DNA of 6,620 nt, from assembly GCA_017999215.1 (NCBI GenBank), contig JAGOBQ010000238.1:1-6620 (forward strand), written 5' to 3'. Below, in pieces: positions 1-6,412 of the stretch (its first letter is position 1; the number at the start of each line of letters is the position of its first letter). The notes beneath the pieces are model-generated. The model saw only the letters and a program-made list of their open reading frames with translations, had not been told where the DNA came from and ran no database searches. A program made the translations under genes and the position numbers. This DNA comes from Thermoanaerobaculia bacterium. Its GTDB lineage: Bacteria > Acidobacteriota > Thermoanaerobaculia > UBA5066.

Positions 1-2800
1 CCCGTGCGTCGTAGGCGTAGGAGGTCACGTCGTTGGCCGGAGACGCGGTGCGGGTCACGGACGTGAGGCGGTTCCTCTCGTCGTAGTCGTGGATGAGATT
101 CGAGGTGGAGTGGAGCGCGTCCTTCACCTGCGTCACGTTCCCGGCGCAATCATAGGTGTAGGCCGTCATCGCGCCGTCGGCCGGGTACGTCTGCCGCTTC
201 ACACGGCATAGTCCGTCGTAGGCGCGGTCGACGGCGTAGTCCTCCGTCGTCGACGTGCCGTTGAAGTACCCGTAGCGCTCGGAGGAGACGTTTCCGCGGT
301 CGTCGTAGCCGTACGTGATCCGGTCGCCCGGACCTCCCGGCGTCGTCGTGAGCGTCCGGGTGAGGAGCCGGTCGGTGCCGTCCTCGTAGCCGAGGTCGGT
401 CCGGGTCGTCACCGCTCCCCCGGCCGGTTGCACCTGCGAATACGAGGCGCGTCCTCGCGTGTCGTAGCCCGTGGTCGTCACGATGTCCGCCTCGGCAGCC
501 GAGGTCGCCTTCAGCGTCTGCGTGAGGAGCCGGCCTCGGGCGTCGAACGTCCGTTCCGTCACGACGTCGGCGTCGGATGCCCCCGTCCGGAGCTTGCGGG
601 ACTCCTGAGTGCTACCGCCGAGAGCGTGGTACGCGTCGTACGTCGTCTCGGTCTGGTCGGCCTCGACCCGGCGGCTGAGGCGGTGCCGCCGAGCCAGGAT
701 GGACTCCGACGACGGGTAGTACTCGAAGGTCACGGAGTCGGAGACGTCGGTGCGTGGACCGTCGATGCTCAGGACCCTCCCTGCGGCGTCGAAGGTCGTC
801 GTGCTGCTCCTCGATGTCGGGGACGAGTCGATCGACGCGAGGTATCCCGACACCGTCTCCGTCATCTCGAGAGTCCCCGTCCCTCCGAAGGAACGGGTCG
901 TGACGACGAACGAGCCGGGCTTGGCGCCCGAGGGCTCGATCTTCTCCTTCAGGAAGTCCCGGACGGTCGCCGGCCACGCCGGCGGGAGCGGGTCGACGCC
1001 GGGAACGGCGTAGTCGTAGGTCGTCGTGCGGGACACGGCCGTCGCCTGCGCCTCGACGATCTCGGTCACGTTGCCGTCACCGTCATAGGTCCAGGCGGTC
1101 GTGTGGCCGTTGCCGTTGGTGCGAGTGAGGCGGCGCCCCGTCGTCGCATCGAACGTGGACGTCGAGTTCTCCGCCCCGCACTCGGGGCAGGAGCCGGAGA
1201 TCTCGGTGATCCGGTACACGCCCGCGATTTCCTCGACGGTGTACGTCGTGTCCGCGGTGCTCGTGCCGTCGATGTAGCGGCTGACGAGGACCGTGGAGCC
1301 GGTCTCCGTGAAGGTGGCACGCTCCTTCCCGGCGGCGTAGGTGGTCGCGCCGATCCACGTCGACGCGACGCCGCCCGCCGTGTTCCAGGCGTAGCCCCGG
1401 ACGACGAATCCGCCTGCGTCGGTGATCGAGGTCAGGCGGCCGGTCGTCCCCTCGTAGCCGTAGGTCCGCCAGGGGCTCGTCGCAGGGCACGCCTGGTCGG
1501 CGGTGCAGATCGTCGAGAGACGGTTGCTGCCGTCGTACCCGAGCTGTGTAACGCCAGCGGCGGCGTCCGTCACGCTCGTCAGACGCCCGGAGGTATAGCC
1601 GAGGGAGATCTGGCGCCCCGTCGGAACTCCTCCGAGGAGCTCCTCGACGACAGTCGCACGGCTGGAGGAGGTAGCGTTCCCCTGAGCTCCATTGCCCCAG
1701 CGGTCCGTGGCCTCCTTCCAGAACCCGCTCGAGGCGACGAAGGTCCGGGTCGAGCCGTCGGGCCGCGCCAGGACGTAGTCGCCGGCGACGAGAGCGACGG
1801 TCCCGAGGGCCTCCCCCGGGTGCGACGCGTCGTAGCCGGCGCCGTCGCTCCCGGTGAAGTACCGTTTGAAGCCGGCGGCGTCGGTCCATACGAGCCGCCC
1901 AGGAATGTCCTGGACCAGCGTCTCGCCGTACGAGAAGTGCCATCCGGCGCTCAATCCGGCGGAATCGGCGAGGTCGTTGCCGTTGTAGGTGAAGGAAGGA
2001 GCCAGGGGCCCAGCGACCGGGCTCTCCGACAGGACCGGCGCTCCGTTCCTACCGATGGAGACGTTGCCGGGACCCATCGCGCCGCCGACGGGGCTGTCGG
2101 CGAAGGCGGGGTTCGGGCAGGAGTTACCATTCTGGGGAGCGGGCGTGGGAGGCTGCGTTGAGTCGCAGGACGTGATCGTGTAGGTCACGTCCACGTCTTC
2201 CGGCCACCAGCCGCACCAGCGCGTGGCCCGAATCGTGAACGTCTGGGGAGTCGTCGGCGAGGCCGAGCACGCGACGGTCGGTTTCCAGCGGCCGTGCTCG
2301 AACACCGGAACCGAGACCGGCCCCCCGGGTATCACCTCGAGGAACATGATCTGCGCGTACCAGTTCGGCCAGAGGCTCGGGGGATCCCAGGTCTGGCAGT
2401 AGTTGTTCGGCCAGTCGTACTCCACGTCGAGCTGTATGTGACCCGCGGAGGCCGCGGTGTGGGTGACGCCGAGCAGCTGAGGACCGAGCCCCGACATGCA
2501 CCACTGGGAGGATCCGGGGCAGCTGCCGCCCTGGAAGTCCGAGTAGCAGTTCCCGTAGGCATCGGTCTGACCGCACGTGCTCCGAGGGCTGCGCTCCGTG
2601 ATCTTGACCTGCAGATCGTCGATGGCATCGCCACCATTGCAGTTCGACGACGAGGCGGCACACGGGTAGACCGAATAGGGCGGCATGGGCTTGATGGCGA
2701 GAAGCGTAGGCGTTGCCAGGACCAGGAACGCCAGGGGCAGTAGCTGCTGGACGCGGAGGAGAGGGTTCCGGGATCGTGGAGTACGGTGGGCGGTGCTCAT
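1..2800 (-). CDS. Secreted RHS/YD-repeat protein, C-terminus beyond left edge
   Basis: One minus-strand frame stays open from the ATG at 2800-2798 to the window edge, giving 933 visible codons. An AAGGAG ribosome site (2812-2817) lies 11 bases upstream of the ATG. Residues 1-35 look like a signal peptide: arginine-rich start, hydrophobic LLPLAFLVLATPTLLA at 20-35. Residues 36-215 form a domain I do not recognise, with 11 cysteines counting Cys228, several tryptophans, and a QPPTPAP linker near 216-222. The RHS N-terminal part covers about 230-390 (FTYNGNDL near 270, GWHFSY near 287). YD repeats begin near 400 and continue to the edge, e.g. LGYDGSNRLSTI, WTYDGDGNVTEI (Tyr572), RTFDARGRLLTQT, YGYDDRGNVSSE, YTYDCAGNVTQV. 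A CPEC motif sits at 538-541, as I recall from other RHS proteins. RHS proteins build a beta-cage shell that encloses a variable C-terminal domain, often a toxin; that end is not visible, so toxin, adhesin or other activity stays open. Export is inferred from the signal peptide. Family call is firm, role is not. Confidence 0.93.
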   Translation of the reverse strand, partial: MSTAHRTPRSRNPLLRVQQLLPLAFLVLATPTLLAIKPMPPYSVYPCAASSSNCNGGDAIDDLQVKITERSPRSTCGQTDAYGNCYSDFQGGSCPGSSQWCMSGLGPQLLGVTHTAASAGHIQLDVEYDWPNNYCQTWDPPSLWPNWYAQIMFLEVIPGGPVSVPVFEHGRWKPTVACSASPTTPQTFTIRATRWCGWWPEDVDVTYTITSCDSTQPPTPAPQNGNSCPNPAFADSPVGGAMGPGNVSIGRNGAPVLSESPVAGPLAPSFTYNGNDLADSAGLSAGWHFSYGETLVQDIPGRLVWTDAAGFKRYFTGSDGAGYDASHPGEALGTVALVAGDYVLARPDGSTRTFVASSGFWKEATDRWGNGAQGNATSSSRATVVEELLGGVPTGRQISLGYTSGRLTSVTDAAAGVTQLGYDGSNRLSTICTADQACPATSPWRTYGYEGTTGRLTSITDAGGFVVRGYAWNTAGGVASTWIGATTYAAGKERATFTETGSTVLVSRYIDGTSTADTTYTVEEIAGVYRITEISGSCPECGAENSTSTFDATTGRRLTRTNGNGHTTAWTYDGDGNVTEIVEAQATAVSRTTTYDYAVPGVDPLPPAWPATVRDFLKEKIEPSGAKPGSFVVTTRSFGGTGTLEMTETVSGYLASIDSSPTSRSSTTTFDAAGRVLSIDGPRTDVSDSVTFEYYPSSESILARRHRLSRRVEADQTETTYDAYHALGGSTQESRKLRTGASDADVVTERTFDARGRLLTQTLKATSAAEADIVTTTGYDTRGRASYSQVQPAGGAVTTRTDLGYEDGTDRLLTRTLTTTPGGPGDRITYGYDDRGNVSSERYGYFNGTSTTEDYAVDRAYDGLCRVKRQTYPADGAMTAYTYDCAGNVTQVKDALHSTSNLIHDYDERNRLTSVTRTASPANDVTSYAYDAR

Positions 2801-2810
2801 GGAGTGACCT

Positions 2811-2820
2811 GCTCCTTTCC
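2811..2820 (-). promoter_or_regulatory. Ribosome binding site of the RHS gene
   Basis: On the minus strand the bases read GGAAAGGAGC, with the AAGGAG core ending 11 bases before the ATG at 2800. The spacing is a little long but the core match is good. It supports the ATG at 2800 over any upstream start, and the signal peptide that follows directly agrees with it. Confidence 0.65.
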
Positions 2821-2899
2821 GTGGACCTCTTCGTGCGAGGAAAGTCGTTGTCGCGGGAGGTGAGAGCTCCAAAACGGACGATCCTTTGAGATGGGGGCT

Positions 2900-2927
2900 G
2901 CTCCGGAGCTCCGGTGCTCGCCGGAGC
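2900..2927. repeat. Inverted repeat between the RHS and BRCT-like genes
   Basis: GCTCCGG (2900-2906) and CCGGAGC (2921-2927) are perfect inverted repeats around a 14-base centre, which itself can pair AGC with GCT. A second small hairpin, TGCCGC-CAA-GCGGCA, lies at 2935-2949. Both sit in the 236-base gap downstream of the BRCT-like gene and upstream of the RHS start. Neither is followed by a T-run on the minus strand, so an intrinsic terminator is not well supported. An operator or simply GC-rich chance pairing are alternatives. Confidence 0.3.
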
Positions 2928-3036
2928 CGTATCCTGCCGCCAAGCGGCATCCCCCTCGCCGGCGGCGGCTTCGAGCGAGGCGCGCGGATCGGGACCTCGG
3001 TGGGTCGGGAGATCGCCACGATGGCGAAACCTCTGC

Positions 3037-3375
3037 TCACGAGTCACCGCCAGGACTCGCCGCGAGGACGGCCCTCAACGCCTCCTCCGTCACGAACTCA
3101 AGAAGCCCGAGCCGGTCCCGATAGAGCTCGCCGCGGAGGATCACTTCCCGGCCGGTCTCGGCGAGCCGGCCGAGGCCGGGGAGCGAGGCGACGACCAGGA
3201 CGTCGGTGGCGGGGCTCAAGTCTGGGTCGATTCGTCCGCCCCGGGATCGCACCTGCTCCTCTAGAAAGTGAAGCTCCGCCTCCGGAAGCCCGCACGCGAA
3301 CGCGAACGAGCGGCCGGCTATCGGAATCGATCTCGAGGCTTCTCGCGGCCGGGGCGGGTCGTCCTTGAAATGCAC
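3037..3375 (-). CDS. Small stand-alone BRCT-fold-like protein
   Basis: The product is 112 residues, starting at GTG 3375-3373 and ending at TGA 3037-3039. A GGGAG site (3382-3386) ends 6 bases before the GTG. Residues 19-104 follow the order of a BRCT domain: a first strand IAGRSFAFACGL (19-30), a helix EAELHFLEEQVRSR (32-45), the Gly-Gly turn at 46-47, the S-x-x-TDVLVV stretch at 54-62, and a final strand/helix LGLLEFVTEEALRAVL (89-104). This order resembles the BRCT domain at the end of NAD-dependent DNA ligases. BRCT domains mediate protein, phosphopeptide or DNA-end contacts, usually in DNA repair or replication. Here the domain stands alone, with no ligase or polymerase part and without the tryptophan common in the last BRCT helix. 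No signal peptide or membrane segment is visible, so it is probably cytoplasmic. The assignment is from pattern only; an unrelated small alpha/beta protein is the alternative. It is divergent from the recombinase and 236 bases from the RHS start, so co-transcription with either is not evident. Confidence 0.62.
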   Translation of the reverse strand: MHFKDDPPRPREASRSIPIAGRSFAFACGLPEAELHFLEEQVRSRGGRIDPDLSPATDVLVVASLPGLGRLAETGREVILRGELYRDRLGLLEFVTEEALRAVLAASPGGDS

Positions 3376-3380
3376 ACACA

Positions 3381-3390
3381 GCTCCCTTCC
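3381..3390 (-). promoter_or_regulatory. Ribosome binding site deciding the GTG start of the BRCT-like gene
   Basis: The minus strand reads GGAAGGGAGC here, and the GGGAG core ends 6 bases before the GTG at 3375. No ATG lies near this position in the same frame, so this site is the main reason for choosing GTG 3375. Overlapping GTG triplets at 3377 and 3379 are in other frames whose products look arginine- and proline-rich and not protein-like. Confidence 0.6.
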
Positions 3391-3589
3391 AGGGGGACCG
3401 TCTGGAGAGCGAGCCCCAGGCCTCGCAGTCCCCCTATCTCTGATGAGGGATCTGGGGGGGTGAAAGTGCCCCTGGCTCGAAGAAATATTTCCGGGCCAGC
3501 GCCGGGACCCTGCGGGAATCGTCGCGCCTGCGTCTCAACAATCCGCCGCGTCACGCCTTCGGAGTTGGCTCAAGGCGAGTGGCGCCGCC

Positions 3590-3608
3590 CCACCTTTCTC
3601 GGTGGAGG
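3590..3608 (+). promoter_or_regulatory. Ribosome binding site of the recombinase, partly inside a small hairpin
   Basis: GGAGG at 3604-3608 lies 6 bases before the ATG at 3615, a near-ideal site. It decides the ATG over an in-frame GTG at 3579. CCACC (3590-3594) can pair with GGTGG (3601-3605) across a TTTCTC loop, which would cover the first two bases of the GGAGG core. Whether this five-pair hairpin affects translation is unknown. Confidence 0.5.
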
Positions 3609-3614
3609 TGCCGC

Positions 3615-5140
3615 ATGAGAGTGGCCCTGTACGTCCGCCGATCGACGATCGACCTCCAGCCCGACAGCCTCGAAGCCCAGGAAGAGCGCCTCCGATCACA
3701 CGCCACGGCCTCGGGGCACGAAGTCGTCCGGGTCTACAGCGACAGCGCCTCCGGCAAGCGCGTCGAGAAGCGGGACGCCTTCCAGCGTCTCATCGAGGAC
3801 GTCAAGCGCAAGCCGGACTTCGGGGCCATCCTCGTCCGCGACGTCAGCCGCTGGAGCCGGGCCGAGAATACCGACGAGGCCGGCTACTACGAGTTCATCT
3901 GCCGCTCTCACGGCGTCCAGGTCCTCTACGCCGACGAGACCTTCGGCCCGGAGCAGTCCCCCTACGCCCTCCTCCTGAAGTCCGTGAAGCGGGCCATGGC
4001 GGCCGAGTTCAGCCTCGAGAAGGCCCGGGTCGTCCGATCCTCGCACTCACGTCTCGTGCGCCAGGGCTTCTGGCCGAGCGGATCGGTCCCGTTCGCCATG
4101 AAGCGCGTCCTCGTCGACGACGCCGGCAACACCCTCGGCACCCTCGTACACGGCGACCACAAAGCCCTCTCGAACCAGCGGGTCAAGATGGCCCCGGGGG
4201 ACCCCACGCAGGTCGCCGTCGTTCGCCGGATCTTCGAGGAGTACGCGGCCGGCACCAGCGTCGCCGGCATCGCCACGAACCTCGTCGCGGAGGGAATCCC
4301 CAGCTCGAGAGGCACGGTCTGGACGCCCGGGACGGTCTCTCGGACCGCGTCTTCCGCTGCGAGAACGCCCATCCGGCCATCATCGAGCCGAGCCTCTGGA
4401 CCCGGGTCCAGGACAGGCTCCGCGCGACCTCCGCCCGGAGAACCGACGCGATGCTGCTCGATGAACTTCGCGCCGCACGGAGTCGATGGAGGCCGGGTCG
4501 CCGCGCCCCCAGAGAGATCGTCGACCCTTCTGCCCTCCGGCGCGGCTACGGCAAGAGCGACTCGGAGATGATCTCGCCGAGGAAGGTCACCGAGGCGATC
4601 CAGGCCGTCGTCGACTCCCTCCGATCCGAATGGCTCGTCACCCCGTTCGAGGATGGCTTCCTCCTCGACCACCTCCTCCACGTCGGCTTCCGCGTCTCCC
4701 TTCCGCATGCCCGATTCGGAGGGCTCCACTGGAGCTTCCCCTTCTCCGGCGAAGAGCCGGAGGACGTCATCCTCGGCCTCGCCTTCCTGCCTCCGCCCCT
4801 CGTCGAGCACGTCGAGACCTTCGTCTTTCGTGCCTCGCGGATCGGGAAGAGCCCGCACACGGTTCGCCCGCTCCTCGACCCGAAGAGGAAGTCGCCCACC
4901 CACAACCGGCTTCCGGCCGGCGAGGCGCTCTCGGACCTCCTCCGCAGCGCCCTCAGGTTCCGGGGAAGACGCGCCGAGGAGCTCCTGCTCGCTTCGATGC
5001 GCGGGAAGGAGCGCGTGAGCCTGGTTCGCCTCGCGACGGAGCTCTCGTGGCCCGTCCGCTCGACCCGGACGCTCTACCGCAAGCTCGAGCTCCGGGGCGA
5101 GGCGATCCCGCCGTGGGCGCGCTTGTTCCGCGGGGCATAG
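3615..5140 (+). pseudogene. Serine recombinase (large resolvase/integrase family), frameshifted with internal deletion
   Basis: The first part (3615-4343, 243 residues) encodes a complete serine-recombinase catalytic domain: YVRRS with the nucleophile Ser10 and Arg8, the YSDSASGKRVEKRDAFQRLI segment (41-60), and DVSRWSR (76-82) with the conserved arginines. The Recombinase domain follows, with VKMAPGDPTQVAVVRRIFEEYAAG (190-213) and GTVWTPGTVSR (233-243). The frame then degenerates and stops at 4571. The family sequence resumes in another frame with ENAHPAI (4361-4381) and LWTRVQDRL, and that frame is open to TAG at 5140. In relatives some 40-60 residues separate the VSRIL and ENAHPAI blocks; here almost nothing remains, so a deletion not divisible by three fits better than a single-base error. 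The last ~260 codons read like real protein (HWSFPF, SPHTVRPLLDPKR, TRTLYRKLELRGEAIP), but no CxxC zinc-ribbon is seen. Such enzymes integrate or excise phages and other elements through a Ser-DNA link. The truncated 318-residue product keeps catalytic residues but lacks DNA-binding parts and is probably inactive. Confidence 0.85.
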
Positions 5141-5210
5141 TCCGCAGAACACCCGCGACGACGCCCGCAACGCGTAAACCCGCGCCAACAAAGGCCGCTC
5201 CAACGCGAAA

Positions 5211-5231
5211 CGCCGGCCACCAGGGCCGGCG
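5211..5231 (-). terminator. Hairpin, likely terminator of the tRNA-Asn transcript
   Basis: CGCCGGCC (5211-5218) and GGCCGGCG (5224-5231) form a perfect 8-pair stem with a 5-base loop. Read on the minus strand, the hairpin begins 47 bases beyond the tRNA 3' end and is followed by TTTCG, a short T-run. Read on the plus strand it lies 70 bases after the recombinase stop but is followed by CTTGTCGTT, a weaker tail. Termination of the tRNA transcript is the better reading; bidirectional action is possible. Confidence 0.5.
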
Positions 5232-5242
5232 CTTGTCGTTAA

Positions 5243-5267
5243 CCGCTTTCCCTCAACGGGTTAGCGG
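5243..5267. repeat. Second imperfect hairpin between tRNA-Asn and the recombinase end
   Basis: CCGCT (5243-5247) pairs with AGCGG (5263-5267) and CCC (5250-5252) with GGG (5258-5260), separated by a symmetric TT/TT internal loop around a TCAAC tip. It lies 11 bases from the encoded CCA end of the tRNA. A role in tRNA 3' trailer processing or as part of the terminator region is possible; chance pairing cannot be excluded. Confidence 0.3.
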
Positions 5268-5278
5268 GGGAAGTGCGA

Positions 5279-5353
<75 letters not shown>

Positions 5354-5476
5354 ACGTTCTCGAAAGAGCGGCCGCGGAGGGCGGACCCTGCGCGGAAGGC
5401 GGAGTCTAGGAGACCGGGTGGCGGAGCGTCAAGCGAGGGGCCGAGGCGGGCCATTCGGGGCCGGGGCCGCCGGACG

Positions 5477-6412
5477 GTGACCGAACCGCGCCCCAGGGGC
5501 CGCTTCGCTCCGTCTCCGACCGGGCCGCTCCACCTCGGGAGCCTCGTGGCGGCCGTCGGGTCGTGGCTCTTCGCGCGGAGCGTCGGGGGCGAGTGGCTCG
5601 TGCGGATGGAGGACCTCGACGGGCCGCGCGTCGTGCCGGGAGCGGCCGACGAGATCCTTCGGGCGCTCGAGCGATACGGTCTGGAATGGGACGGCCCGGT
5701 CGCCGTCCAGTCGGAACGGGCCGGGCTCTACGAAGAGGCGCTCGCGCGGCTCCGCGCCGGCGGGCTCTCGTACGACTGCGGCTGCACGCGAGCGGAGGTG
5801 GCCCGGGCGGCGGGCGCGCCCGACGCCGCGGACCCGGTCGACGTGGCCGGAGCGGTCTACGCCGGAACCTGCCGGGCGGGCCTTCCGCCGGGGCGTGCGG
5901 CGCGCGCGGTGCGGTTCCGCGTTCCGGAGGGAATCGTCGCCTTCGAGGATCGCGTCCGCGGCCGGATCGAGGAAGACGTGGCGCGGGCGGTGGGGGACTT
6001 CGTCGTGAAGCGGGCCGACGGCCCGTTCGCCTACCAGCTCGCCGTCGTGGTCGACGACGGGGCGCAGGGGGTGGCGGAGGTCGTCCGCGGGGGGGACCTG
6101 CTGTCGTCCACGGCGCGTCAGATCGCGCTCCAGCGGGCGCTCGGCCTGCCGACGCCGTCGTACGCGCACCTGCCGCTCGTTCTCGGCCCGGACGGGAAGA
6201 AGCTCGGCAAGCGCGACGGCGCGCTGCCGCTCGAGACGCTGGAGGAGCGGCGCGTGAGGGAGACGCTCGCGATCGCGCTCGCCCTGCTCGGCCAGGCGCC
6301 CGTCGAGGGGAGCCCGCGGGAGATGCTCGCGGCCGCGGCGCGGAGCTTCGATCCCGGCCGTGTCCCCACGGACCCCGTCCGCATCGGGCCGGAGGGAAGC
6401 GTGGGCTCGTGA
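5477..6412 (+). CDS. gluQ: Glutamyl-Q tRNA(Asp) synthetase (GluQRS)
   Basis: The 311-residue product is a class I synthetase of the GluQRS (YadB) type: the GluRS catalytic core without the anticodon-binding domain. Members attach glutamate to the queuosine base at position 34 of tRNA-Asp, in the cytoplasm. Visible signatures are RFAPSPTGPLHLGSL (9-23) with the HIGH-like HLGS, VRMEDLDGPR (42-51), zinc ligands Cys101, Cys103, Tyr128 and Cys132 in the expected spacing, GDFVVKRADGPFAYQLAVVVDD (173-194) and VRGGDLLSSTARQ (203-215). The KMSKS-like loop is KLGKR (242-246), with glycine where serine is usual. Length matches the usual ~300 residues. GTG 5477 is chosen because the core begins eight residues later. 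The only in-frame ATG (5339) lies inside the tRNA. No clear ribosome site precedes the GTG. The stop overlaps the GTG of the next ORF by four bases (GTGA), suggesting translational coupling. GluQRS use implies that the host makes or salvages queuosine. Confidence 0.93.
   Translation: MTEPRPRGRFAPSPTGPLHLGSLVAAVGSWLFARSVGGEWLVRMEDLDGPRVVPGAADEILRALERYGLEWDGPVAVQSERAGLYEEALARLRAGGLSYDCGCTRAEVARAAGAPDAADPVDVAGAVYAGTCRAGLPPGRAARAVRFRVPEGIVAFEDRVRGRIEEDVARAVGDFVVKRADGPFAYQLAVVVDDGAQGVAEVVRGGDLLSSTARQIALQRALGLPTPSYAHLPLVLGPDGKKLGKRDGALPLETLEERRVRETLAIALALLGQAPVEGSPREMLAAAARSFDPGRVPTDPVRIGPEGSVGS

Noticed and set aside
1083..1943. 286-codon minus-strand open frame inside the RHS gene
   Set aside because: It is out of frame with the YD repeats and extremely rich in arginine; the RHS frame is continuous across it.
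428..2161. 577-codon plus-strand open frame
   Set aside because: It lies antisense to the RHS gene. Its translation is arginine-, glycine- and valine-rich with no recognisable motif, while the opposite strand gives clear YD repeats and a signal peptide.
2124..3047. 307-codon minus-strand open frame overlapping the RHS start
   Set aside because: It is in a different frame from the RHS protein, has no sensible ribosome site, and its residues are low-complexity Arg/Pro/Ala; it is a GC-driven shadow.
3579..3614. Upstream GTG start for the recombinase
   Set aside because: The ATG at 3615 has a GGAGG site 6 bases ahead and begins at the expected MRVALYVRRS; the extension adds nothing family-like.
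3376..3614. Promoters in the BRCT-like/recombinase spacer, including the AT-rich GAAATATTTCC stretch near 3484
   Set aside because: No pair of -35 and -10 hexamers with sensible spacing stands out on either strand; the short palindrome alone is not enough to call an operator.
3962..5203. 413-codon minus-strand open frame
   Set aside because: It is antisense to the recombinase, has no recognisable domain, and the plus strand carries clear recombinase blocks through most of the same stretch.
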